Source: SKLM01 sp964390305 (GTDB taxonomy: Bacteria > Chloroflexota > Anaerolineae > B4-G1). Taken from it: a DNA stretch of 64,000 bases. Below are positions 17,472-26,819 of this stretch, in pieces. Below the pieces are notes generated by a model. That model ran no database searches. It had not been told where the DNA came from and worked only from the letters and a program-made list of their open reading frames with translations. A program made the position numbers and the translations under genes. The stretch lies in assembly GCA_964390305.1 (NCBI GenBank), contig CAYMHT010000002.1, forward strand, positions 27,406 through 91,405, written 5' to 3'. Position 1 is the first letter of the stretch. Each line of letters begins with the position of its first letter.

Positions 17472-18929
17472 TCAGCGGTTTCGCTCCGAGCGGGGCCGCT
17501 TCCGCGGCCTGAAAAGCAGCCGAACTGGGGTGCCCGGAAATTCATGTGCCTCTCTCAGGCGGTTCTCCAGGTAGCGCTCATAGCTGAAATGCACCAGATC
17601 CGGATCGTTCACGTGGAATACGAACGTCGGTGGATCGACCTCGGGCTGGCTCGCGTAGTAGATCTTCAGTCGCCGCCCTCGCTTGCTCGGCGGCGCGTGT
17701 CGTGCCAGCGCGTCCTGAACAATCCGGTTCAGTTCACTCGTCGGGATGCGATCGAACCGCGCCTGCCACACCTCAAGCGCCGTAGGCAGCACCCGATGCA
17801 CCCCCTCACCGGTCAGGGCAGAGATGAACAAGATCGGCACGTAGTCCAGGAACCGTAGCGCATGTCGGACCCATCGAGTGTACTCCGTCACGGTGTCAGG
17901 GTCTCGCTCAACAAGATCCCATTTGTTGATCAGCACGACAACACTCGCCCATTGCTTGAGGATAGCCCCGGCGATGTGCGTGTCCTGACCCCTGACTCCC
18001 TCCCATCCGTCGATGACCAACAAGCCGACATCCGCCCGCCGCAGCGCACGCAGGGCACGCAGGACACTGTAGTACTCCACACCCTGGGCGACTTTTCCCC
18101 GACGCCGGATGCCAGCAGTGTCGACCAGCGTGATCGGCGTTCCCTCCCACTCCAGGAACGTGTCGACGGCGTCACGCGTCGTACCGGGTACGTGGCTCAC
18201 GATCACCCGCTCCTCGCCAAGCAGCCTGTTCAGGAGCGACGACTTGCCCACGTTCGGCCGGCCCACGATGGTCAACTCCACGCGCTTCTCAGCTGCCTCA
18301 GCCTCGGCACGCCCCACCTGTGGCCCTGGCGCTGTCTCTCTCAACGCGTCGACGACGGCATCGAGAAGGTCAGCCACACCACGCCCATGGAGGGCGGAGA
18401 TCGGGTGGACCTCACCCAATCCAAGCGCGTAGAACTCCATCGCCTCGTGCTCCAGACGCTCGTTGTCCGCCTTGTTTGCTGCCAAGAAGACAGGACACTT
18501 AGCCTTGCGCAAGACCTGCGCCACCTCCTGATCGCCCGCCGTGAGCCCGCTGATGGTGTCGGTCAGAAAGATCACAGCGTCTGCCTCCTCGACGGCCACC
18601 TCCGCCTGGCCCCGCATCAACGCGACATAAGGGGCCGAATCCTGCACCAGAACCCGCTCCGGCCCCGGCCGGCGCCCTGATTCAACAGTCTCTGGTAGCA
18701 GCTCCAGACCGCCGGTATCTATCACCGTGAAGGGGAGACCGTTCCATTCAGCTTCCGCATACAACCGATCCCGCGTCGTGCCAGGATCCTTGTGCACCAC
18801 CGCTATCCGCTGCCCGACAATCCGGTTGAAGAGCGTCGACTTGCCGACGTTCGGCCGTCCCACCAGACATACAATCCCGCGCTCAGAGCCCTCAGGCGCA
18901 TTAATCCCTCGCGGATCGAGCCCATTCAT
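17472..18929 (-). CDS. der: ribosome biogenesis GTPase Der (EngA)
   Basis: Der has two tandem GTPase domains and a C-terminal KH-like domain, and is needed to assemble the 50S subunit. The two P-loops are GRPNVGKSTLFNR and GRPNVGKSSLLNR, with switch motifs PGTTRDR / DTGG and PGTTRDA / DTAG. The NKWD (G4) of the second domain and a basic C-terminus are present. There are 485 residues, slightly longer than average because of a linker after the first P-loop domain. It starts 2 bp after the cdaR stop, so it is the last gene of the TPR-cdaA-cdaR-der run. Confidence 0.96.
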   Translation of the reverse strand: MNGLDPRGINAPEGSERGIVCLVGRPNVGKSTLFNRIVGQRIAVVHKDPGTTRDRLYAEAEWNGLPFTVIDTGGLELLPETVESGRRPGPERVLVQDSAPYVALMRGQAEVAVEEADAVIFLTDTISGLTAGDQEVAQVLRKAKCPVFLAANKADNERLEHEAMEFYALGLGEVHPISALHGRGVADLLDAVVDALRETAPGPQVGRAEAEAAEKRVELTIVGRPNVGKSSLLNRLLGEERVIVSHVPGTTRDAVDTFLEWEGTPITLVDTAGIRRRGKVAQGVEYYSVLRALRALRRADVGLLVIDGWEGVRGQDTHIAGAILKQWASVVVLINKWDLVERDPDTVTEYTRWVRHALRFLDYVPILFISALTGEGVHRVLPTALEVWQARFDRIPTSELNRIVQDALARHAPPSKRGRRLKIYYASQPEVDPPTFVFHVNDPDLVHFSYERYLENRLREAHEFPGTPVRLLFRPRKRPRSERNR

Positions 18930-18931
18930 CG

Positions 18932-20212
18932 CTAGTCAGTTGCCGCCGGCGTGCCAGTGATCGTCCCCGTTATCTCAGGCGTTGCCGTCAGCTCCGTGAC
19001 CTCCGATATCCTAACCTGCACCGTCGCCGGTATCACACCTTGCGACTCGATGGCATCGGGTACGACCACCTCCGGCTCAATCTGATGCGTACCAACCGGT
19101 AGTTCGAACAACTCAAGCACCACCCGCACGTCGTTCGACGTCAGCGACTCCAGCCTCGGCAGCGGCCCGCTCAAGATCACCTGTACCGTGTCTGGGGAGA
19201 CGGTGGCCGTGTAGCCCGGTTCCAGCCCCTGGATCTCCGGCGTGCTCGTGATCGTCGTGCTGCTCTGGATCGCTTCGATGAACACCCGCACCTCAACTCG
19301 CTCGCCCGGCACGAGGCTGACCTTGGGCGGAGTGCTGAGACCGGGCCGTACCACGACGTCCTCCTCCGCTCCCTCCACCACCACCGGCCTTGTCTCGATG
19401 AACCCTTGCTCCAGGGCCCCCAGGTCCTGCGGGCTACCAAACACGGTCACTGTTGGCGGATTGATGGCAATATCCGTAATTCGGTACCCCGACGCAACTT
19501 CGCCGGTCAGCACCGCCTTGACCGCCAGCGTCGCATGATAACCCGATGGCTCGATCGGTATGCGAACGTTCACTGTCTCCGGCGTCAAGGAGACGTTCGG
19601 GACCACGTTCCCCTCCTCATCCCTCGGTCGCACAGTCAGGGCCTCTTCGACGTCCGCTTCGGCGCCCTGCATCGAAAGCGACGCATGGACCTCCACCACT
19701 TGGCCTACGAAGCTGCTCGGCCCCGTCACCATCACCTCCCGCGGCTCCACCGTTTCCGCGCCCGGAACATAACCGATAGCTGGTCTGCCTTCCGTCTCAA
19801 TACGCACAGGTACTTCCTGACTCGCCTTGGAATCCAGCTCGATCGTCACCGTCTGCGGATCGACGTCCACGACCCTCGACGGCTGCTCATCCAGATCGAC
19901 GTCGACCTCTACCTCGTGAACCCCGCTACCCAGACCACCAACATCCGCTACCGCGGAGAAGTCGTCCACGCTCAACGAGTCCCACACCGCCTGCGTCGTC
20001 CGCACCGTCACCCGGACCTCTTCGTCAAATCTCCCCACAATCACTAGATCTTCCGCAAGCCCAGCGGTCCTGACGGGAATCGACTGCGCAAACTGTCTCT
20101 CCACGGTCGGATTGGACTGCTCAACGGCCACAAACCACGCCAACACGGCCAGCATAAGTGCCATCACGATCAAAGGCAGATTGGCGACCAGCCAGCGCGC
20201 TGCCTGTCTCAT
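18932..20212 (-). CDS. cdaR: YbbR-domain protein CdaR, membrane partner of diadenylate cyclase
   Basis: CdaR has an N-terminal transmembrane helix (about 8-28) and a series of extracytoplasmic YbbR beta domains. Several repeats are visible, with recurring GY-x-PxxVxVxGP-type strands (VSLTPETVNVRIPI; GYRITDIAINPPTVTVFG; GYTATVSPDTVQVILSGP). In Firmicutes it modulates the cyclase CdaA. The gene overlaps cdaA by 4 bp (ATGA). The 426-residue length allows about four repeats. The C-terminal tail is rich in Thr and Gly. Confidence 0.9.
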   Translation of the reverse strand: MRQAARWLVANLPLIVMALMLAVLAWFVAVEQSNPTVERQFAQSIPVRTAGLAEDLVIVGRFDEEVRVTVRTTQAVWDSLSVDDFSAVADVGGLGSGVHEVEVDVDLDEQPSRVVDVDPQTVTIELDSKASQEVPVRIETEGRPAIGYVPGAETVEPREVMVTGPSSFVGQVVEVHASLSMQGAEADVEEALTVRPRDEEGNVVPNVSLTPETVNVRIPIEPSGYHATLAVKAVLTGEVASGYRITDIAINPPTVTVFGSPQDLGALEQGFIETRPVVVEGAEEDVVVRPGLSTPPKVSLVPGERVEVRVFIEAIQSSTTITSTPEIQGLEPGYTATVSPDTVQVILSGPLPRLESLTSNDVRVVLELFELPVGTHQIEPEVVVPDAIESQGVIPATVQVRISEVTELTATPEITGTITGTPAATD

Positions 20213-21045
20213 GATCCTCCCAGCCTCTGACGCAGCTGCCGAATTCGCTGTGACCAGCCTCGTTCAAGCATCGGTTGGTAGAAAGCGTGCAGAACCTTTT
20301 CCAGCCGCTTGGCATCCAGATTCCGGATAATGCGCCCATTGTGCGCAATTGAGATGGCGCCTCTCTCCTCAGAGACGACGACTGCAATCGCGTCACTCTC
20401 CTCTGTCACCCCGATCGCCGCTCGGTGACGCAGACCCAGCTGACGGTCCGCCAGAAAGGCCGTGGACAGCGGCAGCACGCACCCGGCCGCGAGCACCCGT
20501 CCTTCACGAACGATCACTGCCCCATCGTGCAATGTGGTGCTGGGATTGAAGATGGTGAGTAGCAGTTCGTACGACACCTCAGCATCCAGCTCCACGCCAC
20601 TGTCCACAAACTCCTGGAGCCCTGTTCGCCGCTCCAAGACGATCAGTGCCCCGTGGTGACGCTGGGCCAGCGTCTGCGCTACCTCGGTGACGGTGGACAG
20701 CGCAAATTCCACCTCCTCCCGTCTCCCCACTCTCCGGCCAAACAGTGTCCCTGGGCGCCCCAGCTGTTCCAGCGCGCGCCGTAGCTCCGGCTGAAAGATG
20801 ACCGGGATCGCCACCAGCAAGGCGGGGAGCGTGCTCTCGATCAACCACCCGAAAGCTCGGAGCTCGATCAGCCCGCCCAGCAGCAGCACGACAATCACCA
20901 AGAAGATAAGGCCGCGGAGCAGGGGAACGGCTCGAGTGCCCCGGACGAGATAGAAGAGCCAGAAGAAGATCAAGGCCACGAGCAGAATGTCGACAGCATC
21001 CACCCATCCGAGCCTCTGAAGGTACCAAAACAGATCAGGGATCAT
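20209..21045 (-). CDS. cdaA: diadenylate cyclase CdaA
   Basis: This enzyme makes the second messenger c-di-AMP from two ATP. The 278-residue protein has three N-terminal membrane helices (about 15-80) and a DAC domain with the active-site DGA (174-176) and RHR (206-208) motifs. Length and layout match CdaA rather than DisA or CdaS. It is translationally coupled to cdaR. An osmolyte ABC transporter with a CBS-bearing ATPase, a known type of c-di-AMP target, occurs elsewhere in the window. Confidence 0.96.
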   Translation of the reverse strand: MIPDLFWYLQRLGWVDAVDILLVALIFFWLFYLVRGTRAVPLLRGLIFLVIVVLLLGGLIELRAFGWLIESTLPALLVAIPVIFQPELRRALEQLGRPGTLFGRRVGRREEVEFALSTVTEVAQTLAQRHHGALIVLERRTGLQEFVDSGVELDAEVSYELLLTIFNPSTTLHDGAVIVREGRVLAAGCVLPLSTAFLADRQLGLRHRAAIGVTEESDAIAVVVSEERGAISIAHNGRIIRNLDAKRLEKVLHAFYQPMLERGWSQRIRQLRQRLGGS

Positions 21046-21112
21046 AGATCAATGCCGATCCATCTACGACACCGCTGGACCTCACCCTCGACACCCCTTC
21101 TAGAATGAGACA

Positions 21113-23473
21113 TCAGGCGCCGGCCTGTCCCGTCGTCCCCATCGTCTCCAGTAGGTCCTGGTAGCCATCCACGCCCGGCGGATTCAGGGCGATGATCGCC
21201 CGAATAGTTGCCTTAGCTTCTTCGCGCTGTCCGGCGTCGAGCTGTAGATGCGCCAGCCTCTCCATGTGCTCCACAGCCACCTCCGTGTCTCCCACGTCGA
21301 GATGCACCTCGGCCACCCGCCCCCGCAGGGGGATGCTGTCGGGCCACCTCTCGACCAGATCACTCAAGACACTGAACATCCGCTCTGCCCGACCCCTCTC
21401 CCGGTACAGTTGAAGAAGCCCGTCGAGTTCCTGAATCGCCCTCTCCGGTCGATTGAGTCGATGGTAAAGCTCCGTCAACGACCTACGCGCTCGCTCATCG
21501 CCGGGCGCTTCGTCCCGAATCCGTTCGTACACCGACACCGCACGCCTCCAGTCTACGCGCTGCGTATCGATGTCGGCGATCCTGTGGAGAATACGCACCG
21601 TCCAGTCCCGCGCCTCGTCACTCCTGTGCGCCAGTCGAAGCGCCTCCTCGTAGGCCTCGCGCGCCAGGCCCATCTGCGCAAGACGGTAGTGGCTATCCGC
21701 CAGCATCAGGTATTCTCTCAACGCGTCATCGATATTTCCGTCGCTGACGAGCAAGTCAATAACCTTGGCTCGCACGCCTGCGTCCATAGGCGCCAGGTCA
21801 AGGGCCCGCTCGTACATTGCCACAGCCTGGCGTGGCAGCCCACGAGTCCGATACGTGTCGCCTATCACCACGAACTTATTGACTGCCTCCTCCACGTCCC
21901 CCATCGCGAGACACACATCGGCAAGCTGCCGATGGACAGGCAGGCAGGTGGGCGTCGACTCCAGCGCGTAATGGCATTCTTCCATCGCCGAGTAGTACAG
22001 ACCTCGTCTGACGTATTCTCGGGACGTCGCAATCGACTCCAGCGTCCGCTCCCAGTGCGGGACCGTCAACGCCTCCGCCAGGCTCACGCCTGTCCCCTGT
22101 CCGGCCAGCGTGTCGAGTATCTGGCGCGCCGCCCTGACTCTGTCCTCCCAATCCTCATCCTTCAGCAAGCTCACCAGTGAGTTGACGAAATCGAGCGCCT
22201 GGGACCGGTGGCCTTCAACCAAGTAGCCATCACTCAGGTGCTCGTACAGACTGAGCAGATCATCAGTATGCTCTTCCCGGGCGTTCGCCACATCGATGGT
22301 CTTCAACACCTCGATGAAGTGCTCTAGTGCCTCATTCACGCGCCCGCGAGCACGGTAGCACTCCCCAAGAGCAAAGCAGCTACCCAGCCTGTAATCAGAA
22401 TGCGCGGCGGCACGCTTAAACTCCGCCACTGCATCGTCAAACCGGCGCAACTCCTGATAGAGGTACCCCAGGCTAAACTGCAGCGCCGCACAGTCTCCAC
22501 CAGCCTCGATCACCTTCTCATACGCTGTCACCGCCTCCGCGGCCTTCCCACGAGCTTGCAGGTCGATCGCCTCGCTGATAAGGGCGTCAACCGCCCTCCT
22601 ACCGCGCCCTCCGGCTCCCATTCCGAAGGGTTCTTGTTCCCTGAAGATGCTCTCCGCCAGCTCCGAAAGCGCCTTGCGTCGCGTGACCTCCGCCGGGCTC
22701 CCTTTTTCTTCCCTCTGCTCATACGCCTCCGCAGCCTCGAAATCCAGGCCTACCACCTCGGCAAGTTCCGGTTCCACCGCAGCTTCAGACGCCGACCGAG
22801 TCCCAGCATCAGCTCCCGCCCTCATCTCACCGTCCTGACGCAGTTCATCGAGCATGCTCGACACGTCAGGATTGTCTGGCGCCAGCCGTTGCGCGTGTTC
22901 GCAGAGGCGAATCGCATAGTCGGGCCGCTGTCGATCCCGGTATAGCCCTGCCAGCGCCAGGCATTCGCCAACCGCTTTCCCCGTTCGCCCTTCACGCTGA
23001 TACTGCTTCAGCAACGCCACCCGCACGTCCACGCAGGACGGGTCCAGGTCAGCGGCTGCCTCCCAGCACCCCGCCGCCAGCTGGGGCGCCCGCTGCTGCT
23101 CGATATACTGCCTGCCACAGGCCAGGAACGCTCTGGCAGCCTCCTTCTTGTGGCCAACCTCCTCCAGTGCTTTCGCCAGTTGCTGCAGCAACACTGGGTC
23201 TTCAGGCTCGATTTCGCTCGCCCGCCTGTAGATCTCCAATGCCTTTCCTGGTCGCCCCACACTCCGATAGGCCATACCCAGGCCCGAAAGCGCCGGAACG
23301 CTCTCTGGGAACTCCTCGAGCGCCCGTTCATAGGCCGAGATGGCCTCCAACCAGTCCCCCTCCCACGCAACCCCAGTGGCGGCTCGCATTGCCTTCTCGA
23401 ACACTTCCCGGTCTCCTGCCACCATCGGACCTCTCAGTCTCTCTGAGTCGGCTTGGCCCTTCTCTCGATCCAT
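21113..23473 (-). CDS. large tetratricopeptide-repeat protein
   Basis: A 786-residue cytoplasmic protein built almost entirely of TPR helix pairs (for example ALSGLGMAYRSVGRPGKALEIYRRA; QFSLGYLYQELRRFDDAVAEFKRA; RRSLTELYHRLNRPERAIQELDGL). A less regular linker is present at about 205-285. No catalytic domain or signal peptide is visible. TPR arrays act as protein-interaction scaffolds; the partner is unknown. It starts 2 bp after argF and precedes cdaA by 67 bp, so it may link the two in one transcript. Confidence 0.9.
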   Translation of the reverse strand: MDREKGQADSERLRGPMVAGDREVFEKAMRAATGVAWEGDWLEAISAYERALEEFPESVPALSGLGMAYRSVGRPGKALEIYRRASEIEPEDPVLLQQLAKALEEVGHKKEAARAFLACGRQYIEQQRAPQLAAGCWEAAADLDPSCVDVRVALLKQYQREGRTGKAVGECLALAGLYRDRQRPDYAIRLCEHAQRLAPDNPDVSSMLDELRQDGEMRAGADAGTRSASEAAVEPELAEVVGLDFEAAEAYEQREEKGSPAEVTRRKALSELAESIFREQEPFGMGAGGRGRRAVDALISEAIDLQARGKAAEAVTAYEKVIEAGGDCAALQFSLGYLYQELRRFDDAVAEFKRAAAHSDYRLGSCFALGECYRARGRVNEALEHFIEVLKTIDVANAREEHTDDLLSLYEHLSDGYLVEGHRSQALDFVNSLVSLLKDEDWEDRVRAARQILDTLAGQGTGVSLAEALTVPHWERTLESIATSREYVRRGLYYSAMEECHYALESTPTCLPVHRQLADVCLAMGDVEEAVNKFVVIGDTYRTRGLPRQAVAMYERALDLAPMDAGVRAKVIDLLVSDGNIDDALREYLMLADSHYRLAQMGLAREAYEEALRLAHRSDEARDWTVRILHRIADIDTQRVDWRRAVSVYERIRDEAPGDERARRSLTELYHRLNRPERAIQELDGLLQLYRERGRAERMFSVLSDLVERWPDSIPLRGRVAEVHLDVGDTEVAVEHMERLAHLQLDAGQREEAKATIRAIIALNPPGVDGYQDLLETMGTTGQAGA

Positions 23474-23475
23474 AC

Positions 23476-24420
23476 CTAGACTCCGGACGCCCTCTCCTCG
23501 TCTCCCATCAGGCTGACCAGCAACGCCTTCTGGGCATGCATCCGGTTCTCAGCCTGATCCCACAGGACCGAGTGTGGGCCATCGCAGACCGCATCTGTGA
23601 TCTCCTGCCCTCGATGCGCAGGCAGGCAGTGCATAACGATGACGTCGGACTTGGCGTTCTCAAGCAACGCCTGATTCACCTGGTAAGGCGCGAAGATCCG
23701 AGCCCGCTCCGTTGCCTCTTCTTCCTCACCCATCGACGCCCACACGTCCGTATAGACCACATCTGCGTCCGTGACGGCCTCCTCCGGTTCGTGGGTCGCA
23801 AATACCTCGCTGCCGCTCGTCGCAGCGAACCGCTGACCCTGCTTCCAGACGTCATGCGCCAGCTCGTATCCCGCAGGGTTGGCAATCGCGAAGTCCATTC
23901 CCACGAGCGTGGCGCCGAACAACAGTGACGTAGCTACGTTGTTCCCGTCCCCCACGAAAGCCAGCTTGTGCCCCGTGAGATCGTCCCCCTTCTTCTCGAC
24001 CATCGTGAGCAGATCAGACAACCCTTGACACGGATGATTATAGTCAGACAGACCGTTGATCACCGGGACCGACGAATACACTGCCAGGGTCAATACATGG
24101 TCGTGATCAAAGACCCGCGCCATGATCCCGTCCACGTACCGAGAGAACACCCGTGACACATCGGGCACACCCTCCCGTTCGCCCAACTGAATCTCAAAAG
24201 GAGAGAAGTAGAGCGCCTGGCCGCCGAGGTGGAGCATCCCCATCTCAAAAGAGGCTCGAGTTCGAAGAGAAGGCTTCTGAAAGATCATGCCGAGGGTCTT
24301 GCCCCCCAACAAAGGACGGTTTCCTCCACGCTTCCACTCTCTCTTCAACTGCGCGGCTAGGTCGAGCAGAGCGCGAATCTCCTCAGACGTAAGGTCAGCC
24401 AGACTAAGAAAATGTCGCAT
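23476..24420 (-). CDS. argF: ornithine carbamoyltransferase
   Basis: The arginine-biosynthesis enzyme that makes citrulline from ornithine and carbamoyl phosphate. The carbamoyl-phosphate motif reads KPSLRTRASFE, the SLRT variant also seen in other OTCases, and HPCQGLSDLL and HCLPAHRGQEI are also present. I chose the ATG at 24420 (MRHFLSLADLT), giving 314 residues; an in-frame ATG at 24435 would add five residues. The gene has its own promoter, so it is separate from ccmD upstream. Confidence 0.95.
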   Translation of the reverse strand: MRHFLSLADLTSEEIRALLDLAAQLKREWKRGGNRPLLGGKTLGMIFQKPSLRTRASFEMGMLHLGGQALYFSPFEIQLGEREGVPDVSRVFSRYVDGIMARVFDHDHVLTLAVYSSVPVINGLSDYNHPCQGLSDLLTMVEKKGDDLTGHKLAFVGDGNNVATSLLFGATLVGMDFAIANPAGYELAHDVWKQGQRFAATSGSEVFATHEPEEAVTDADVVYTDVWASMGEEEEATERARIFAPYQVNQALLENAKSDVIVMHCLPAHRGQEITDAVCDGPHSVLWDQAENRMHAQKALLVSLMGDEERASGV

Positions 24421-24480
24421 CGGAATCCCCTCCACTGAATCTCGGTGACTGTTGGAGACAGGCCAGAGCAGACACGCGCA

Positions 24481-24508
24481 AGTATACCATAAGGAACGCC
24501 CCGTTCAA
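24481..24508 (-). promoter_or_regulatory. promoter for argF
   Basis: On the minus strand TTGAAC (24503-24508), a 16-bp spacer and TATACT (24481-24486) are followed by a leader of about 50 bases to the argF start. It separates argF from the ccm operon. Confidence 0.6.
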
Positions 24509-24548
24509 AATCCCTGCCCACTCAAACCAGTGCCTGCTCCTGCCCCTT

Positions 24549-24686
24549 TTACCCGCGCTCTTCCAGCCGCTCCTCCATCGCCTTGATCTCTAGCTCGATC
24601 CGCCGCTGCCGCGCCCAGATCGAGAACACGAGGACAAACGTAAACGCCCAAAACACCGCGTAGGCCGCCACCAGATAGACAGACAT
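24549..24686 (-). CDS. ccmD: CcmD family small membrane protein
   Basis: The 45-residue product has one transmembrane helix preceded by YLVAAYAVFW and followed by a charged helix (RQRRIELEIKAMEERL). This is the usual CcmD pattern, a small subunit that holds CcmE near CcmABC for heme-CcmE release. I chose the ATG at 24686 to match family length; the frame is open to 24731, overlapping ccmC. It is the last gene of the ccm operon. Confidence 0.8.
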   Translation of the reverse strand: MSVYLVAAYAVFWAFTFVLVFSIWARQRRIELEIKAMEERLEERG

Positions 24687-24717
24687 CACAGCCTCCCCTG
24701 CTCCTCCACTAGCCGTT

Positions 24718-25410
24718 TCACCTCCGTTCAAGGTTCACCCGCAACCGAACCACCTCTTCCCTCGCTCGCTCGAGAGACACCCGCAAGCGGAGCGTCGTCG
24801 CGTACAGCAGCGTGAAAGCCCCAATGGCCACCAACAACGTCTGCGTCATCCGCGGCGTGATGGCCATTCCCTCACCCCCCGTCAGAACGTCTGGATGAAT
24901 CGTCCGCCACCATCGAATCGCGAACCAGGACAACGGCACGGTGACGAAAGCCACAATGCCGTAGACAGCACCGAACCGCGCCTTCTGCTCGGAGCTCTCC
25001 ACCGATGCGCGCAGCATCCCGTACGCCACGTAGATCAGAAACTGGACGACAGAGATCGTCAGCCGCGGCTCCCAGGTCCAGTAGGTGCCCCACACCGGCT
25101 TCGCCCACAGCGACCCTGTGACGACGGTCATGGCGATGAACGTGAGCCCCACCTCAACCGACGAGAGGCTTACCATGTCCCATCGGCGCCCCCCCGTCGC
25201 GAGGTAGCCAATCCCTGTTACAAGGGTCACGAAGAAGGCAAAGAATCCCACCCATGCAGAAGCCACGTGGAAGTAAAAGATGCGCTGCACATCGCCCATC
25301 GTGGCCTCGCGCGGGGCGTAGAGAAACACCATCCCCAAAGCCGCGATCACAGCCGCCCCGGTCCCGGCCGTAAGGACAACGTCCCACACCCGTCGTCTCC
25401 ACTTGCTCAT
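24718..25410 (-). CDS. ccmC: heme-handling protein CcmC
   Basis: CcmC presents heme to CcmE on the outer side of the membrane. The 230-residue protein has six hydrophobic helices and the Trp-rich heme-binding loop WGTYWTWEPRLT (WGxxWxWD type, with Glu in place of Asp). A conserved His sits in the first external loop (YFHVASAWVG). It lies between ccmB and ccmD in the same orientation. Confidence 0.95.
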   Translation of the reverse strand: MSKWRRRVWDVVLTAGTGAAVIAALGMVFLYAPREATMGDVQRIFYFHVASAWVGFFAFFVTLVTGIGYLATGGRRWDMVSLSSVEVGLTFIAMTVVTGSLWAKPVWGTYWTWEPRLTISVVQFLIYVAYGMLRASVESSEQKARFGAVYGIVAFVTVPLSWFAIRWWRTIHPDVLTGGEGMAITPRMTQTLLVAIGAFTLLYATTLRLRVSLERAREEVVRLRVNLERR

Positions 25411-25427
25411 CGCTTCTCGCCCCTTCC

Positions 25428-26114
25428 CTACTCCTCGACGACGTACCCGAACGTCAGCACGGAGATAGCCATGACGGCCAGATCATACGCAACCAGGATG
25501 CGGACCCAGCCTCTCACCTCACTCAGCGTCGCCCCCCCTATCAGCCCCCCGGTCGCTTGAACGGCTCCGATGAGAACGGGGACCGCCAGCGGTAGAAGGA
25601 GCACCGGAAGCATCACCTCTCTCGCCCGTGTGTTCACAGCGATCGCAGCCAGCAACGTCCCCACCGCTGCGTAGCCCACCGTTCCCAGCGCCAGCACCAC
25701 GACAATGCCCGCACGCAGCAACGGTACGTCAAACAAGGCAGCGAAGAAGGGCAGCAGAACCACTTCCACGACCGCCATAAACAGCATGTTGCTCGCTGCC
25801 TTGCCGAAGAAGACCGCCGAGCGGTCCATCGGCGCCAGCAGGAGTCCGTCGATGCACCCATTGAGCTCCTCGACCGCCAGCGAGCGGCTCAGCCCCAGCG
25901 TGCCTGCGAAGGCCACCGTGGCCCAGAGCACACCCGGCGCCGCCGCCTCTGCCATCTCCCCACGCAGATCCAGTGTGAAGCTGAAGATCATGAGCGCCAG
26001 GGCCGAGAACACCAGCATCGCGCTCACCAACTCCTTGCTGTGGACCTCAGCAGCGATGTCCTTCTCAACGATGGCCAGCACCTGTCCCAGAAAACGCAAT
26101 CTCCTGACCCCCAA
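25428..26114 (-). CDS. ccmB: heme ABC exporter permease CcmB
   Basis: A 228-residue membrane protein with about six helices. It has the CcmB family segment SRSLAVEELNGCIDGLLLAPMDRSAVFFGKAASN after helix 2. With CcmA it forms the ABC transporter that drives release of heme-loaded CcmE. It starts 9 bp after ccmA and precedes ccmC by 17 bp. Confidence 0.94.
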   Translation of the reverse strand: MGVRRLRFLGQVLAIVEKDIAAEVHSKELVSAMLVFSALALMIFSFTLDLRGEMAEAAAPGVLWATVAFAGTLGLSRSLAVEELNGCIDGLLLAPMDRSAVFFGKAASNMLFMAVVEVVLLPFFAALFDVPLLRAGIVVVLALGTVGYAAVGTLLAAIAVNTRAREVMLPVLLLPLAVPVLIGAVQATGGLIGGATLSEVRGWVRILVAYDLAVMAISVLTFGYVVEE

Positions 26115-26123
26115 CCTCGACGC

Positions 26124-26819
26124 CTACGTCGTCATGGCCCGGTACGTATCCGCGAACGTCTGTGCCGAAATTGCCTCACGCGGCTGGTCGTAGATCAAAC
26201 GACCTCGGTGGAGAACCAGGACTCGCTCGCCCACCGCCAGACCCCGGCTCATCCGATGCGTCGCGAGCAGCATTGTCCGTCCTTCTCCGGTCAGATTCAC
26301 GAGCATGTCGGTCAACGTCTCCACCGCCACTGGGTCGAGCCCTGCGTAAGGCTCATCCAGCAGCAGAACCTGCGGCCCATGAAGCACCGCTCGAGCAATC
26401 GCAAGCCGTTGCTTCATCCCTCCCGAGAATGTGCGTACTCTATCACGCCGCCGGGCCCCAAGACCCAGCTGCTCCAGGAGGTCCCCGATCCGCACCGAAG
26501 CCTCCGCAACAGCGTACATCCGGGCGTAGAACCGCAGGTTCTGCTCAGCGGTGAGGTCATCGTAGAGCAGCGTCCGGTGAGACAGGAAGCCGATCTGCCC
26601 ACGCACCCGCTCTCCCCGGCGACCCGGGTCTACCCCGCCGATACGCACGCTCCCGCTGCTCGGCCGAGCGATAGTGGCTAGGACCCGGAGCAGAGTCGTT
26701 TTTCCCGCCCCGTTAGGCCCCACCAACGTGACGAACTCGCCCTCACGGATCAAGAGATCGATGCCCGCCAGAGCAGTGCGGGGGCCGAAGCTCTTGGTCA
26801 GGTTCCAGGTCTCAATCAT
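26124..26819 (-). CDS. ccmA: heme ABC exporter ATP-binding protein CcmA
   Basis: A 231-residue ABC ATPase with Walker A GPNGAGKTTLL, signature FSGGMKQRLAIARA, Walker B VLLLDEPYAGLD and switch His in ATHRM. Context assigns it to CcmA. Its ATG overlaps the stop of the upstream 411-residue membrane protein (ATGA), so the two are coupled. Confidence 0.94.
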   Translation of the reverse strand: MIETWNLTKSFGPRTALAGIDLLIREGEFVTLVGPNGAGKTTLLRVLATIARPSSGSVRIGGVDPGRRGERVRGQIGFLSHRTLLYDDLTAEQNLRFYARMYAVAEASVRIGDLLEQLGLGARRRDRVRTFSGGMKQRLAIARAVLHGPQVLLLDEPYAGLDPVAVETLTDMLVNLTGEGRTMLLATHRMSRGLAVGERVLVLHRGRLIYDQPREAISAQTFADTYRAMTT